Below the pieces are notes generated by a model. That model did no database searches. It was given only the letters and a program-made list of their open reading frames with translations, and was not told the origin of the DNA. Shown piece by piece: positions 1-5,946 of a DNA stretch of 12,488 nucleotides. Source of the DNA: Candidatus Saccharimonadota bacterium (GTDB lineage: Bacteria > Patescibacteriota > Saccharimonadia > QS-5-54-17); assembly GCA_007131065.1 (NCBI GenBank), contig SLRF01000040.1, forward strand, positions 1 to 12,488, given 5' to 3'. Numbering within the stretch: the stretch's first letter is position 1; each line of letters begins with the position of its first letter. The translations under genes were made by a program, and so were the position numbers.

Positions 1-1
1 C

Positions 2-1855
2 GACCTCTCCAGTCCGGTCAAGACCAAGATAGACAAACTCATAACACAGATAGTAGGGGCGGTTACTATAGTATCGATAGTAGTTTTCGCTCTGAGTTTC
101 TACCGCGGTGAAGGCGTCGGTGAGTCTCTGCGTCTAGTACTGACTCTTGCAGTCTCATCGATCCCAGAAGGTCTTCCGATAGCTATCTCGGTAGTATTGG
201 TCTTAGGCATGCGACGGATGGCCAAGCTAAAGGCTTTAGTACGGAACATGACGGCGATTGAGAATATTGGAATAGTGACAACTATAGCTACGGACAAGAC
301 CGGCACTCTGACCAAGAATGAACTTAGCGTTGGCAAAGTGTGGAACCCTTATGGGGCGGAGGCGTCAGACCTGGTCCGAGCCATGTATCTATCGATAAAT
401 ATGCGCAAAGGCAAGCTTCACGATCCACTAGATAATGCCTTCATGATGTATGCAGAGTCTCACGATGAAGCATCGCCTGCCGAAAATGAGCTTATTAAGA
501 GCATGCCGTTTGAGTATCAGTTTGCCATGAGTGGTAATACCTACAAGACCGAGAAGGGCTACGAGATATTCCTAAAAGGCGCTCCGGAGAGATTGCTGGA
601 GATGTCGCATATTAGCGATGAGCGCAAACGTAAGGTTATGGATAAACTGCATGAATTAACTAGCGACGGATTCAGAGTAATCGCTTTGGCGCAGTTACGT
701 AATCACGACAAGCCGATAGAGGAGCTCGAAGAGGTAGTAGAGAACGAGCTAGAGTTCCTCGGTCTTATAGCGGTAAGTGATGAGTTACGTCCGGAATCTA
801 AACCTTCTATACGTGATGCCCAGAGTGCAGGAGTGACCGTGCGGATGGTGACAGGTGACCATTTCGAAACAGCCTATTCTATTGGTAAGCAGCTAGGACT
901 AGCAGAAAGTAAAGAACAGGTGTTCGACTGTAGCGATATTGAGAGCATGACTGATAAGGAGATTGAGGAGAAGGTGGCTGGAGTCAGGGTGTTTTCTAGA
1001 GTACTGCCGGAGTATAAACATCGCATCTTAGGTATACTTAAGAAGAATGATATAGCCGCTATGACTGGCGACGGCGTTAACGATGTACCCGCGCTCTCGA
1101 ACGCACATATCGGCATAGCTATGGGTAGCGGATCGCAAATCGCTAAAGAAGCGGGAGACATCGTACTACTGGATGATAATTTCAAGAGCATCACTGCAGC
1201 ACTGGAGCAGGGAAGGGTTATCTTCGACAATATCCGCCGAATGCTGTACTACTTACTCTCCACGAACCTAGGAGAGGTTATGACTATCGTAGCGGCGCTG
1301 GCAGTAGGTATGCCGCTACCGATTCTGCCGGTACAGATACTGTGGATAAATCTAGGCACCGATACCGCCATGGTGATACCCCTTGGCCTGGAGCCGGCCG
1401 AGCGGGACGTGATGAAGCGTAAACCACGACCTGCGTCTAAGCCCATACTTAATAAACCGCTGATATCGAGAATGATACTGGTCGGTGCAACCATGATGAT
1501 TGTCTCTTTGGGGTTCTTCCATCACTACCTGCAGTTTCAGTCTGAGGAGTATGCACGCTCTATTGTGTTTAACATCCTGATTATTACGCAACTGGCAAAC
1601 GCCGTTAACGCTCGAAGCGAATGGCAGTCATTTATAACCAGATTGCGAGTAGTCAACTATAAATTCTACGCCGGTCTAATATTGGCGTTCGGCTTCCACT
1701 ATCTGGCCATGCGCGGGCCGCTTATGGAAGTACTGCATCTTGAGTACGTATCGACCACCGACATATTCGCTACAGGTATCGTAGCCGTCATAGCTGTTGT
1801 ATTTGCAGGCGAAGTACATAAATTTATCGGTCGGAAGTACTTCGGATCCTCATGA
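2..1855 (+). CDS. P2-type cation-transporting ATPase, calcium type (partial, N-terminus outside window)
   Basis: ATP-driven cation pump of the plasma membrane, 617 C-terminal residues visible; the frame is open from base 2, so the ATG at 197 is internal. Counting from base 2: M4 motif PEGLP at residues 55-59, phosphorylation motif DKTGT at 98-102, nucleotide-domain KGAPERL, TGD at 284-286, hinge motif TGDGVND at 355-361, then several C-terminal membrane segments. Residues matching the calcium ligands of SERCA are present: E56 in M4, N422 and E425 (NLGEV) in M5, and N450, T453 and D454 (NLGTDT) in M6. This favours calcium over heavy metals or protons; calcium export is an inference. The actuator domain and M1-M3 lie upstream. 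The stop is TGA, followed by about 100 bases before the next gene and no clear terminator. Confidence 0.93.
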   Translation, partial: DLSSPVKTKIDKLITQIVGAVTIVSIVVFALSFYRGEGVGESLRLVLTLAVSSIPEGLPIAISVVLVLGMRRMAKLKALVRNMTAIENIGIVTTIATDKTGTLTKNELSVGKVWNPYGAEASDLVRAMYLSINMRKGKLHDPLDNAFMMYAESHDEASPAENELIKSMPFEYQFAMSGNTYKTEKGYEIFLKGAPERLLEMSHISDERKRKVMDKLHELTSDGFRVIALAQLRNHDKPIEELEEVVENELEFLGLIAVSDELRPESKPSIRDAQSAGVTVRMVTGDHFETAYSIGKQLGLAESKEQVFDCSDIESMTDKEIEEKVAGVRVFSRVLPEYKHRILGILKKNDIAAMTGDGVNDVPALSNAHIGIAMGSGSQIAKEAGDIVLLDDNFKSITAALEQGRVIFDNIRRMLYYLLSTNLGEVMTIVAALAVGMPLPILPVQILWINLGTDTAMVIPLGLEPAERDVMKRKPRPASKPILNKPLISRMILVGATMMIVSLGFFHHYLQFQSEEYARSIVFNILIITQLANAVNARSEWQSFITRLRVVNYKFYAGLILAFGFHYLAMRGPLMEVLHLEYVSTTDIFATGIVAVIAVVFAGEVHKFIGRKYFGSS

Positions 1856-1900
1856 TGATAGATAGTAATTCGAGCTTCATTACTGGATTAAATAAGGCTT

Positions 1901-1913
1901 TCGCAACATGCGA
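1901..1913. repeat. Short dyad upstream of a promoter
   Basis: TCGCA-aca-TGCGA, a perfect 5-bp inverted repeat with a 3-base spacer, ending 5 bases before the -35 box at 1919. It could be an operator or part of the 3' end of the ATPase transcript. It has no T-run and is short enough to arise by chance. Confidence 0.25.
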
Positions 1914-1918
1914 GATAT

Positions 1919-1946
1919 TTGACGGCTTTAAGCACAGGCTTATAAT
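1919..1946 (+). promoter_or_regulatory. Sigma70-like promoter for the small membrane protein pair
   Basis: TTGACG (1919-1924), a 16-base spacer, and a perfect TATAAT (1941-1946). Transcription would begin near 1952-1954, only 4-6 bases before the ATG at 1958. The GGAG at 1947-1950 is well placed as a ribosome site but would lie upstream of that start, so it would serve only transcripts reading through from the ATPase gene. Confidence 0.6.
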
Positions 1947-1957
1947 GGAGATTAGTT

Positions 1958-2227
1958 ATGAAATCTAAAGTCTCACCAATCGAAATATTTCTATTACTAG
2001 CTACGGCTTTTGTAATCGTTTTTGTCGGATATGCCGTCTATGATTACGTTCAGAGCGAAGAGACGACTGAACAGGCTGAACCTATTGAAGGCGATGGAGA
2101 ATCTGAAGAGGCGGAAGAAGCCGAAGACGATCTTGACCAAGCGCTCAACGAGCTAGAGGCGCTAGATATAGATGAGGAGCTTGACGTAGAGTCCGATATA
2201 GACGAGGAGCTTAACAGCGAAGAATGA
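1958..2227 (+). CDS. Membrane-anchored protein with highly acidic tail
   Basis: Unrecognised 89-residue protein. A short basic N-terminus (MKSKVSPIE) leads into one membrane helix at about residues 9-31, so the tail is predicted to face outside. Residues 33-89 contain 29 Asp/Glu and no Lys or Arg. The end carries a near-repeat of ten residues centred on DIDEEL, matching an 18-base DNA repeat. The ATG is preceded by GGAG at 7 bases spacing and by a strong promoter very close upstream. The gene overlaps the next by 4 bases (ATGA), implying translational coupling. It follows the calcium-type ATPase, so a cation-buffering role on the outer face is possible, but that is inference; the tail could also be a low-complexity spacer. 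Confidence 0.75.
   Translation: MKSKVSPIEIFLLLATAFVIVFVGYAVYDYVQSEETTEQAEPIEGDGESEEAEEAEDDLDQALNELEALDIDEELDVESDIDEELNSEE
2165..2212 (+). repeat. Imperfect 18-base direct repeat inside the acidic-tail gene
   Basis: Copies at 2165-2182 and 2195-2212 match at 17 of 18 bases (T/C difference) with a 30-base period, equal to ten codons. Each encodes DIDEEL. The near identity at DNA level suggests a recent internal duplication rather than protein-level convergence. Confidence 0.8.
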
Positions 2228-2442
2228 GTGACATATTCCTTAGAGTAGTCGTGGCTGTAGTGCTGGTCTTAGGGGTGTTGTTGATCTTGGTAAAGACTGT
2301 CTTCTATGGCGACAAGGTGAATAGCTACGGAACATGCGTAGATGCAGGCCACAGGGTCCTGGATGGTAATCCACCAAAATGCATAGCTCCAGATGGTACT
2401 CTCTATGAGCATCCTAGTTTTGGCGTTGTCCCCTCTGAATAG
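2224..2442 (+). CDS. Small membrane-anchored protein with a C-x14-C motif
   Basis: A 72-residue protein with one membrane helix at about residues 8-27 and a short exposed part. The segment from C38 to C53, with a following DGT-x-Y, matches a pattern I associate with short anchored or secreted proteins of Patescibacteria: C, then AG, a few polar residues, a P, a second C, then a DG turn. No function is known to me; the cysteines probably form a disulfide outside the cell. It starts in the ATGA overlap with the preceding acidic protein, so the two are probably made together. It ends in TAG, 27 bases from the convergent gene at 2470; no clear terminator lies in that gap. Confidence 0.75.
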   Translation: MSDIFLRVVVAVVLVLGVLLILVKTVFYGDKVNSYGTCVDAGHRVLDGNPPKCIAPDGTLYEHPSFGVVPSE

Positions 2443-2469
2443 TTATTGCAAAAAATAGGGTACTTAGAG

Positions 2470-2724
2470 CTACCTTCTAATAGCTTGCACTATGGCCAGT
2501 AGTATCACGGCACCTACAGTTGCAACTATCAGATTGCCTATAATGTTGCCTCCTATTTCTAGTCCGAGCATTCCGAAGACGAACCCACCGATAAATGCAC
2601 CGACTATACCGACTACTATATTTAGCAGGATGCCTTGTTGTTCACTGGTGCTCATAATTAATGAAGCTAACCAGCCGGCCAAGCCTCCTACTATGAGTGT
2701 CATGATGATTCCTAGTCCGTCCAT
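2470..2724 (-). CDS. GlsB/YeaQ/YmgE family stress-response membrane protein
   Basis: An 84-residue, very hydrophobic, glycine-rich protein with three predicted membrane helices. The glycine-zipper-like order GGLAGWLAS, then LLNIVVGIVGAFIGGFVF, then IGNLIVATVGAVILL matches the transglycosylase-associated (GlsB/YeaQ/YmgE) family. Despite the old family name no enzymatic activity is established; members are often induced by envelope or acid stress. The length equals the usual 80-90 residues. On the minus strand AAAGGAG lies 6 bases before the ATG. It is downstream of the CmpX-like gene on the same strand, 121 bases away, across a strong inverted repeat, so separate control is likely. It is convergent with the gene ending at 2442. 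Confidence 0.9.
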   Translation of the reverse strand: MDGLGIIMTLIVGGLAGWLASLIMSTSEQQGILLNIVVGIVGAFIGGFVFGMLGLEIGGNIIGNLIVATVGAVILLAIVQAIRR

Positions 2725-2756
2725 AATTTGCTCCTTTAGGGCTTATATACACCATT

Positions 2757-2762
2757 ATTATA
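2757..2762 (-). promoter_or_regulatory. Probable -10 box for the GlsB-type gene
   Basis: Perfect TATAAT on the minus strand, placing the start near 2750 with a leader of about 26 bases. No good -35 box is found at 16-18 bases spacing (best AATGCA, 2780-2785). The inverted repeat at 2785-2816 abuts that position, centred near -50. Confidence 0.4.
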
Positions 2763-2784
2763 GTTATTCTAGTTAGCTGTGCAT

Positions 2785-2816
2785 TGATATACCTCACATA
2801 GTTGTGAGGTATATCA
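2785..2816. repeat. Perfect 14-bp inverted repeat with 4-base loop between two minus-strand genes
   Basis: TGATATACCTCACA (2785-2798), loop TAGT, TGTGAGGTATATCA (2803-2816). As RNA it makes an uninterrupted 14-bp hairpin 3' of the CmpX-like gene, whose stop is at 2846. No U-tract follows on either strand, so it is not a standard intrinsic terminator. As DNA it is a good operator or activator site for the GlsB-type gene, whose -10 box has no clear -35 partner. A 3'-end stabilising hairpin is the third option. Confidence 0.8.
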
Positions 2817-2845
2817 GGGGTCGCTGCCTTTTAGTCAGGAAGGCT

Positions 2846-3544
2846 TTAGCGCTTGTTTTTGGGCTGGGAGGTGTTTTCGTATACTCGCTCCACGATTCGT
2901 CCTGCTACATCGCGTCCGCCTAGGCCGAAGGCCAGAGCCAGAGCTAGCACTACACCAGCAACGATAATTGTGATGTTGTTGGTTAGTATAGTTGTGTCGA
3001 ACCCAAGCTGATCTATAGCCATCAGAGTACCGAATACTAACAGTACATAGTAGCTGAAGCTGGCAACTGGGCGAGCGTAATCAACGCTCATGCGTGTAAG
3101 CGCTGCCACTACCGCGTCACGTAATAGGCGTGCACCGGCGATGGTTACTGTAAGTACTATTACAGCTGCGAATATGTTAGGTAGATACGCTAGGAGTTCG
3201 CGGATTACATCTCTCATGGCGTTGAGCCCGAGCACTTCCGCGGCAGTTAGCGCAAATATCAATATCACCACCCAGAAGCTGATTCTTCCGGCGATTGCCA
3301 CGAAATCTGCTTCGAGGCCAGTGTTTTTGAGAGTCTTTTCAACGGTTTTGTTTTTCTTGAACTTATTGACTCCTAAGAGTTCAAGTCCTTTACGTACTAG
3401 ATTCTCGACTAGTTTTGCTACTAGGGCACCGAGAATAATTAATAGTATCGCCGCCAACAATTTCGGCATGAAGCCTCCTATGGCTTGCCAAAACTCATTT
3501 GCTGAGTTGACGATTAGGTCAGTGAAATCTTGCACTTCTTGCAT
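2846..3544 (-). CDS. CmpX-like membrane protein with conserved TM-helix repeats (MscS-related, no beta domain)
   Basis: A 232-residue integral membrane protein with about five helices: roughly 25-48, 84-107, 117-145, 158-181 and 184-207. Two segments match the 'conserved TM helix' repeat seen in CmpX and in front of MscS domains: MPKLLAAILLIILGALVAKL near the N-terminus and LPNIFAAVIVLTVTIAGARLL in the middle. After AFGLGGRDVAGRIVER, where MscS channels continue into the cytosolic beta domain, the chain ends in a short basic tail. It therefore retains the membrane part only. A role in osmotic or membrane-tension response is a family-based inference. AAGGAG sits 6 bases before the ATG, and a well-formed promoter lies at 3585-3613. 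It is divergent from the glutaredoxin gene. Confidence 0.85.
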   Translation of the reverse strand: MQEVQDFTDLIVNSANEFWQAIGGFMPKLLAAILLIILGALVAKLVENLVRKGLELLGVNKFKKNKTVEKTLKNTGLEADFVAIAGRISFWVVILIFALTAAEVLGLNAMRDVIRELLAYLPNIFAAVIVLTVTIAGARLLRDAVVAALTRMSVDYARPVASFSYYVLLVFGTLMAIDQLGFDTTILTNNITIIVAGVVLALALAFGLGGRDVAGRIVERVYENTSQPKNKR

Positions 3545-3584
3545 CTATCTCTCCTTGCGTGTTTTAAGTTACAACGATACATCT

Positions 3585-3613
3585 ATTATAACTCCATATT
3601 ATAGATTCATCAA
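3585..3613 (-). promoter_or_regulatory. Sigma70-like promoter for the CmpX-like gene
   Basis: On the minus strand: TTGATG (3613-3608), a 17-base spacer, perfect TATAAT (3590-3585). The start is expected near 3578, giving a leader of about 34 bases that contains AAGGAG. Confidence 0.75.
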
Positions 3614-3623
3614 ACAGATAAAG

Positions 3624-3637
3624 CGCTATATATAGCG
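3624..3637. promoter_or_regulatory. 14-bp palindrome centred between divergent promoters, candidate operator
   Basis: CGCTATATATAGCG is a perfect palindrome lying 10 bases from the minus-strand -35 box (3613) and 12 bases from the plus-strand -35 box (3650). One such palindrome is expected by chance about once in 16 kb, so its placement rather than its length is the argument. A protein bound here could act on both the CmpX-like gene and the glutaredoxin operon. Confidence 0.45.
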
Positions 3638-3649
3638 TATAAATACGTA

Positions 3650-3678
3650 TTGATAATACTATTTACCTGCTATATACT
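3650..3678 (+). promoter_or_regulatory. Sigma70-like promoter for the glutaredoxin-reductase operon
   Basis: TTGATA (3650-3655), a 17-base spacer, TATACT (3673-3678). The start is expected near 3685, with a leader of about 27 bases carrying a strong AAGGAGG (3697-3703) 8 bases before the ATG at 3712. Confidence 0.75.
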
Positions 3679-3711
3679 CGTCTATAGTGAAGGTAAAAGG
3701 AGGAAACAAAC

Positions 3712-3963
3712 ATGGCAAATGACGTGGTTATATATACGAGTAATACTTGTGCGTACTGCCGTACTACTAAGCAGTATTTGGACAAAAAAGACGTCAATTA
3801 CGAGGAAATTAATGTCGACGAGCAGCCCGATCGACGCCAAGAGCTGGTAGAGATGAGTGGACAGATGGCGGTTCCGGTAGTGGTAATTACCTCAGATGAT
3901 GGAATGCGCGACGTAACGGTAGGTTTTAACGTGCCTAAACTAGCTTCATCGCTCGGACTGTAG
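3712..3963 (+). CDS. Glutaredoxin / NrdH-like dithiol redoxin
   Basis: An 83-residue cytosolic thioredoxin-fold protein that transfers electrons to protein or low-molecular disulfides. The redox site is C13-A-Y-C16 after the first beta strand (VVIYTSNT), and the cis-proline is at V54-P55. The C-terminal glycine pair of classical glutathione-binding glutaredoxins is replaced by VTVGFNV, still compatible with the NrdH/glutaredoxin-like group. Length is typical. An excellent ribosome site (AAGGAGG, 8 bases) and a near-consensus promoter precede it. It is the first gene of an operon with the reductase fusion 13 bases downstream, which probably recycles it; that partnership is inferred from position. 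Which substrate it serves, for example ribonucleotide reductase or a peroxidase, is not shown here. Confidence 0.92.
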   Translation: MANDVVIYTSNTCAYCRTTKQYLDKKDVNYEEINVDEQPDRRQELVEMSGQMAVPVVVITSDDGMRDVTVGFNVPKLASSLGL

Positions 3964-3976
3964 GAGTAGTGCAGTA

Positions 3977-5161
3977 ATGTCGAATATCAAGCTTACTGTA
4001 TATGGTGCAAATTGGTGCCCGGATAGCCAGCGGGTAAGACACTGGCTGGGCGAACACGATATAAATTATGAATGGAAGAACGTCGACGACAACCAGTCGA
4101 TAGTAGATGAGATGGTGAAAAAGACCGGCGGGACCAATCTCATACCAACTTTGGATATAGACGGTGACATCGTAACGAATCCCGACGATGCTGAGCTGGA
4201 GAAGAAGCTGAAGCAAGAGGCCGAGGACGATGTAAACTATCATGACGTCGTAACTATCGGTGCGGGCCCCACGGCCCTGGCGGCTGCTATATACACCACA
4301 CGGGAAGATATAGACACCGTATTGCTTGAAAAAGGCGTAGTGGGTGGATTGGCTGCTATAACTGACTTGATCGAGAACTATCCGGGATTTGAAAACGGAG
4401 TAGAAGGCATGCATCTAGCCCAAAATCTAGAGAAACAAGCGGAAAGATTTGGAGCGCAGATCGAACTGGCGGAAGTGGTCTCGATTAAAGACGAAGGCCA
4501 GTATAAGAAGATAGAGACTACTTATAGCGGTACTTTTGCCGCGCGGGCAGTCTTGATAGCTACCGGTAGCGATTACAAACGTCTGGGCGTACCGGGAGAG
4601 GAAGAGTTTTATGGTCGGGGAGTTCACTTCTGTGCAACTTGTGACGGTGCTTTTTATCGCGATAAGCGATTGGTTGTGGTCGGTGGTGGCAATTCGGCCG
4701 CTCAAGAAGGGGTGTTTCTGACCAAGTTCGCATCCCACATCGACATGCTGGTACGAGGAGATCACTTAAAAGCCAGCGACGTCTTGATCAAGAAGATAGA
4801 GAGCTCGGATAAGATTACTGTACATCTCAATACGACCACGGACGAGATAATCGGCGAGGACAACAAGGTGGTCGCAGTAGGTGCGACGGACAAGACTACC
4901 AAAGAAAGCAAAAGAATCGATACTGACGGCGTATTCGTATTTATCGGCTTGCTTCCGAATACCGGGTTTCTTAAGGACAGCGACATAGAGCTGGATGAGC
5001 ACGGATTCATAGTTACCGACAGGACGCTGCAAACCTCTATGCCGGGAGTGTTCAGCGCCGGAGATGTTCGTGCCGGTGCCACCCAGCAGATAGCTAGTGC
5101 AGTCGGAGAAGGTGCGACAGCGGCCTTGATGATTCGCGAATATCTGGAAGACAATAGTTAG
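3977..5161 (+). CDS. Glutaredoxin-thioredoxin reductase fusion flavoprotein
   Basis: A 394-residue two-part enzyme. Residues 1-82 form a glutaredoxin-like domain with W13-C14-P-D-S17 and cis-proline I56-P57; the second active-site Cys is Ser. Residues 87-394 form a complete thioredoxin reductase: FAD motif GAGPTALAAA from 95, ENYPGF at 133-138, redox motif C219-A-T-C222, second dinucleotide motif GGGNSA at 236-241, and SAGDVR near the C-terminus. It should pass electrons from NAD(P)H through FAD and the CATC pair to thiol proteins, possibly its own N-terminal domain or the preceding glutaredoxin. The NADPH-recognition HRRxxxR motif is absent; the segment reads VRGDHLKAS (259-267), more like NADH-using AhpF. 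AGGAG lies 10 bases before the ATG. It is cotranscribed with the upstream glutaredoxin. Confidence 0.92.
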   Translation: MSNIKLTVYGANWCPDSQRVRHWLGEHDINYEWKNVDDNQSIVDEMVKKTGGTNLIPTLDIDGDIVTNPDDAELEKKLKQEAEDDVNYHDVVTIGAGPTALAAAIYTTREDIDTVLLEKGVVGGLAAITDLIENYPGFENGVEGMHLAQNLEKQAERFGAQIELAEVVSIKDEGQYKKIETTYSGTFAARAVLIATGSDYKRLGVPGEEEFYGRGVHFCATCDGAFYRDKRLVVVGGGNSAAQEGVFLTKFASHIDMLVRGDHLKASDVLIKKIESSDKITVHLNTTTDEIIGEDNKVVAVGATDKTTKESKRIDTDGVFVFIGLLPNTGFLKDSDIELDEHGFIVTDRTLQTSMPGVFSAGDVRAGATQQIASAVGEGATAALMIREYLEDNS

Positions 5162-5233
5162 TACAAGCAGGCGGAAGTCCTGTAGAATAACACTTAAAGA
5201 TAAGCGCAATCAAAAGCATAAGGAGGGTTAGGT

Positions 5234-5911
5234 ATGAGCGATAAGAAAGCAGATGGTCATTCAGTAGCACTGGCGGTAGTAGCATTATTTGCAGGTATAT
5301 TGATCGGAATAGTCGGTGCTGGCGTATACAGTGTTGATGATAGCGTAGTGACTACTGACGAGAGCGTAGAGGGCATATCGGAGACGCAGGCTAGATATCA
5401 GATTACGCTTAATGCACATTTCCAGGCTAATGCTCTGAAGGCATCATCCGCTGCACAGGCAGTGTACGAGGAGCGAAGCGATAGCGACTTGGCGGTAGAG
5501 GCTTTAGAGCAAAGCAGTGAAGACATTGCAACCACATTGGCGGTTGTTTATGGAGATGACATGGGAGATGAATTCTTGGATTTATGGGAGGGCTATAATA
5601 GTTCCTTTATTGATTACGTCGAGTATGCAAGAGACGGCGAGCAAGACAACATGCTGGATGCAGAAGTTTCATTGGAAGAACATGTAGAGAATACGGCCGA
5701 ATTTCTAGCTGAAATAACAGAGCTTGAAGTAGAGACTTTAGAAGTAATTTTGATGGAATATAATCAAAATCTCCTACAGTCGCTGAATGCCTATGCTGCT
5801 GGTAATTTTGAGGAATCTTACAGACTACAGAGAGAATCTCTAGCGGAGATGAGGAGTTTTAGCGATGTCCTTGGTGAAGGAATCGTCGACACCAACCCCG
5901 ACCACTTCTAG
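5234..5911 (+). CDS. Membrane-anchored acidic helical-bundle protein of unknown function
   Basis: A 225-residue protein: short N-terminus, one membrane helix or uncleaved signal at about residues 10-32, then an acidic, almost entirely helical region predicted outside the cell. The pattern, helix, then T-LA-VYGDDMGDEF--LW----FIDYVEYARDG, then a region with EEH and a terminal AYAAGNFEESYRLQRESL, resembles an uncharacterised extracytoplasmic module I recall from Gram-positive and candidate-phylum proteins, usually in tandem copies and carrying more histidines; here there is about one copy. I cannot name a function. AAGGAGG at 5220-5226 sits 7 bases before the ATG. A weak TAGAAT at 5183-5188 could be its -10 box, but without a good -35. 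It lies 35 bases upstream of the bis-haem reductase, suggesting a shared membrane redox task (inference). Confidence 0.75.
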   Translation: MSDKKADGHSVALAVVALFAGILIGIVGAGVYSVDDSVVTTDESVEGISETQARYQITLNAHFQANALKASSAAQAVYEERSDSDLAVEALEQSSEDIATTLAVVYGDDMGDEFLDLWEGYNSSFIDYVEYARDGEQDNMLDAEVSLEEHVENTAEFLAEITELEVETLEVILMEYNQNLLQSLNAYAAGNFEESYRLQRESLAEMRSFSDVLGEGIVDTNPDHF

Positions 5912-5946
5912 GGAAGAGGAAGAGTTTTCGGTGTAGAGTATAAGGC

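Noticed and set aside
197..199. ATG at 197 as the start of a 552-residue ATPase
   Set aside because: The frame is open to base 2 and encodes the conserved M3-M4 region including PEGLP, so the ATG is internal and the gene is cut by the window edge.
2..1855. Alternative genetic code with TGA as glycine
   Set aside because: TGA ends the ATPase, acidic-tail and epimerase frames where their families end, and no conserved glycine is encoded by TGA.
1864..1884. AGTAAT...ATTACT hairpin after the ATPase stop as a terminator
   Set aside because: A 6-bp AT-rich stem with a 9-base loop and no T-run; easily chance.
2443..2469. Shared terminator between the convergent genes
   Set aside because: Only a 4-bp GGTA/TACC pairing around this gap; no stable stem.
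3090..3635. Plus-strand open frame of 181 codons opposite the CmpX-like gene
   Set aside because: Its product is low-complexity Ser/Thr/Ala-rich sequence typical of an antisense shadow. The minus-strand frame has family motifs, a promoter and a ribosome site.
3935..4414. Minus-strand open frame of 159 codons inside the reductase gene
   Set aside because: It is antisense to conserved glutaredoxin and FAD-binding motifs and has no recognisable domain or ribosome site.
5168..5182. CAGG...CCTG as a terminator after the reductase gene
   Set aside because: Only a 4-bp stem with no T-run; not convincing.
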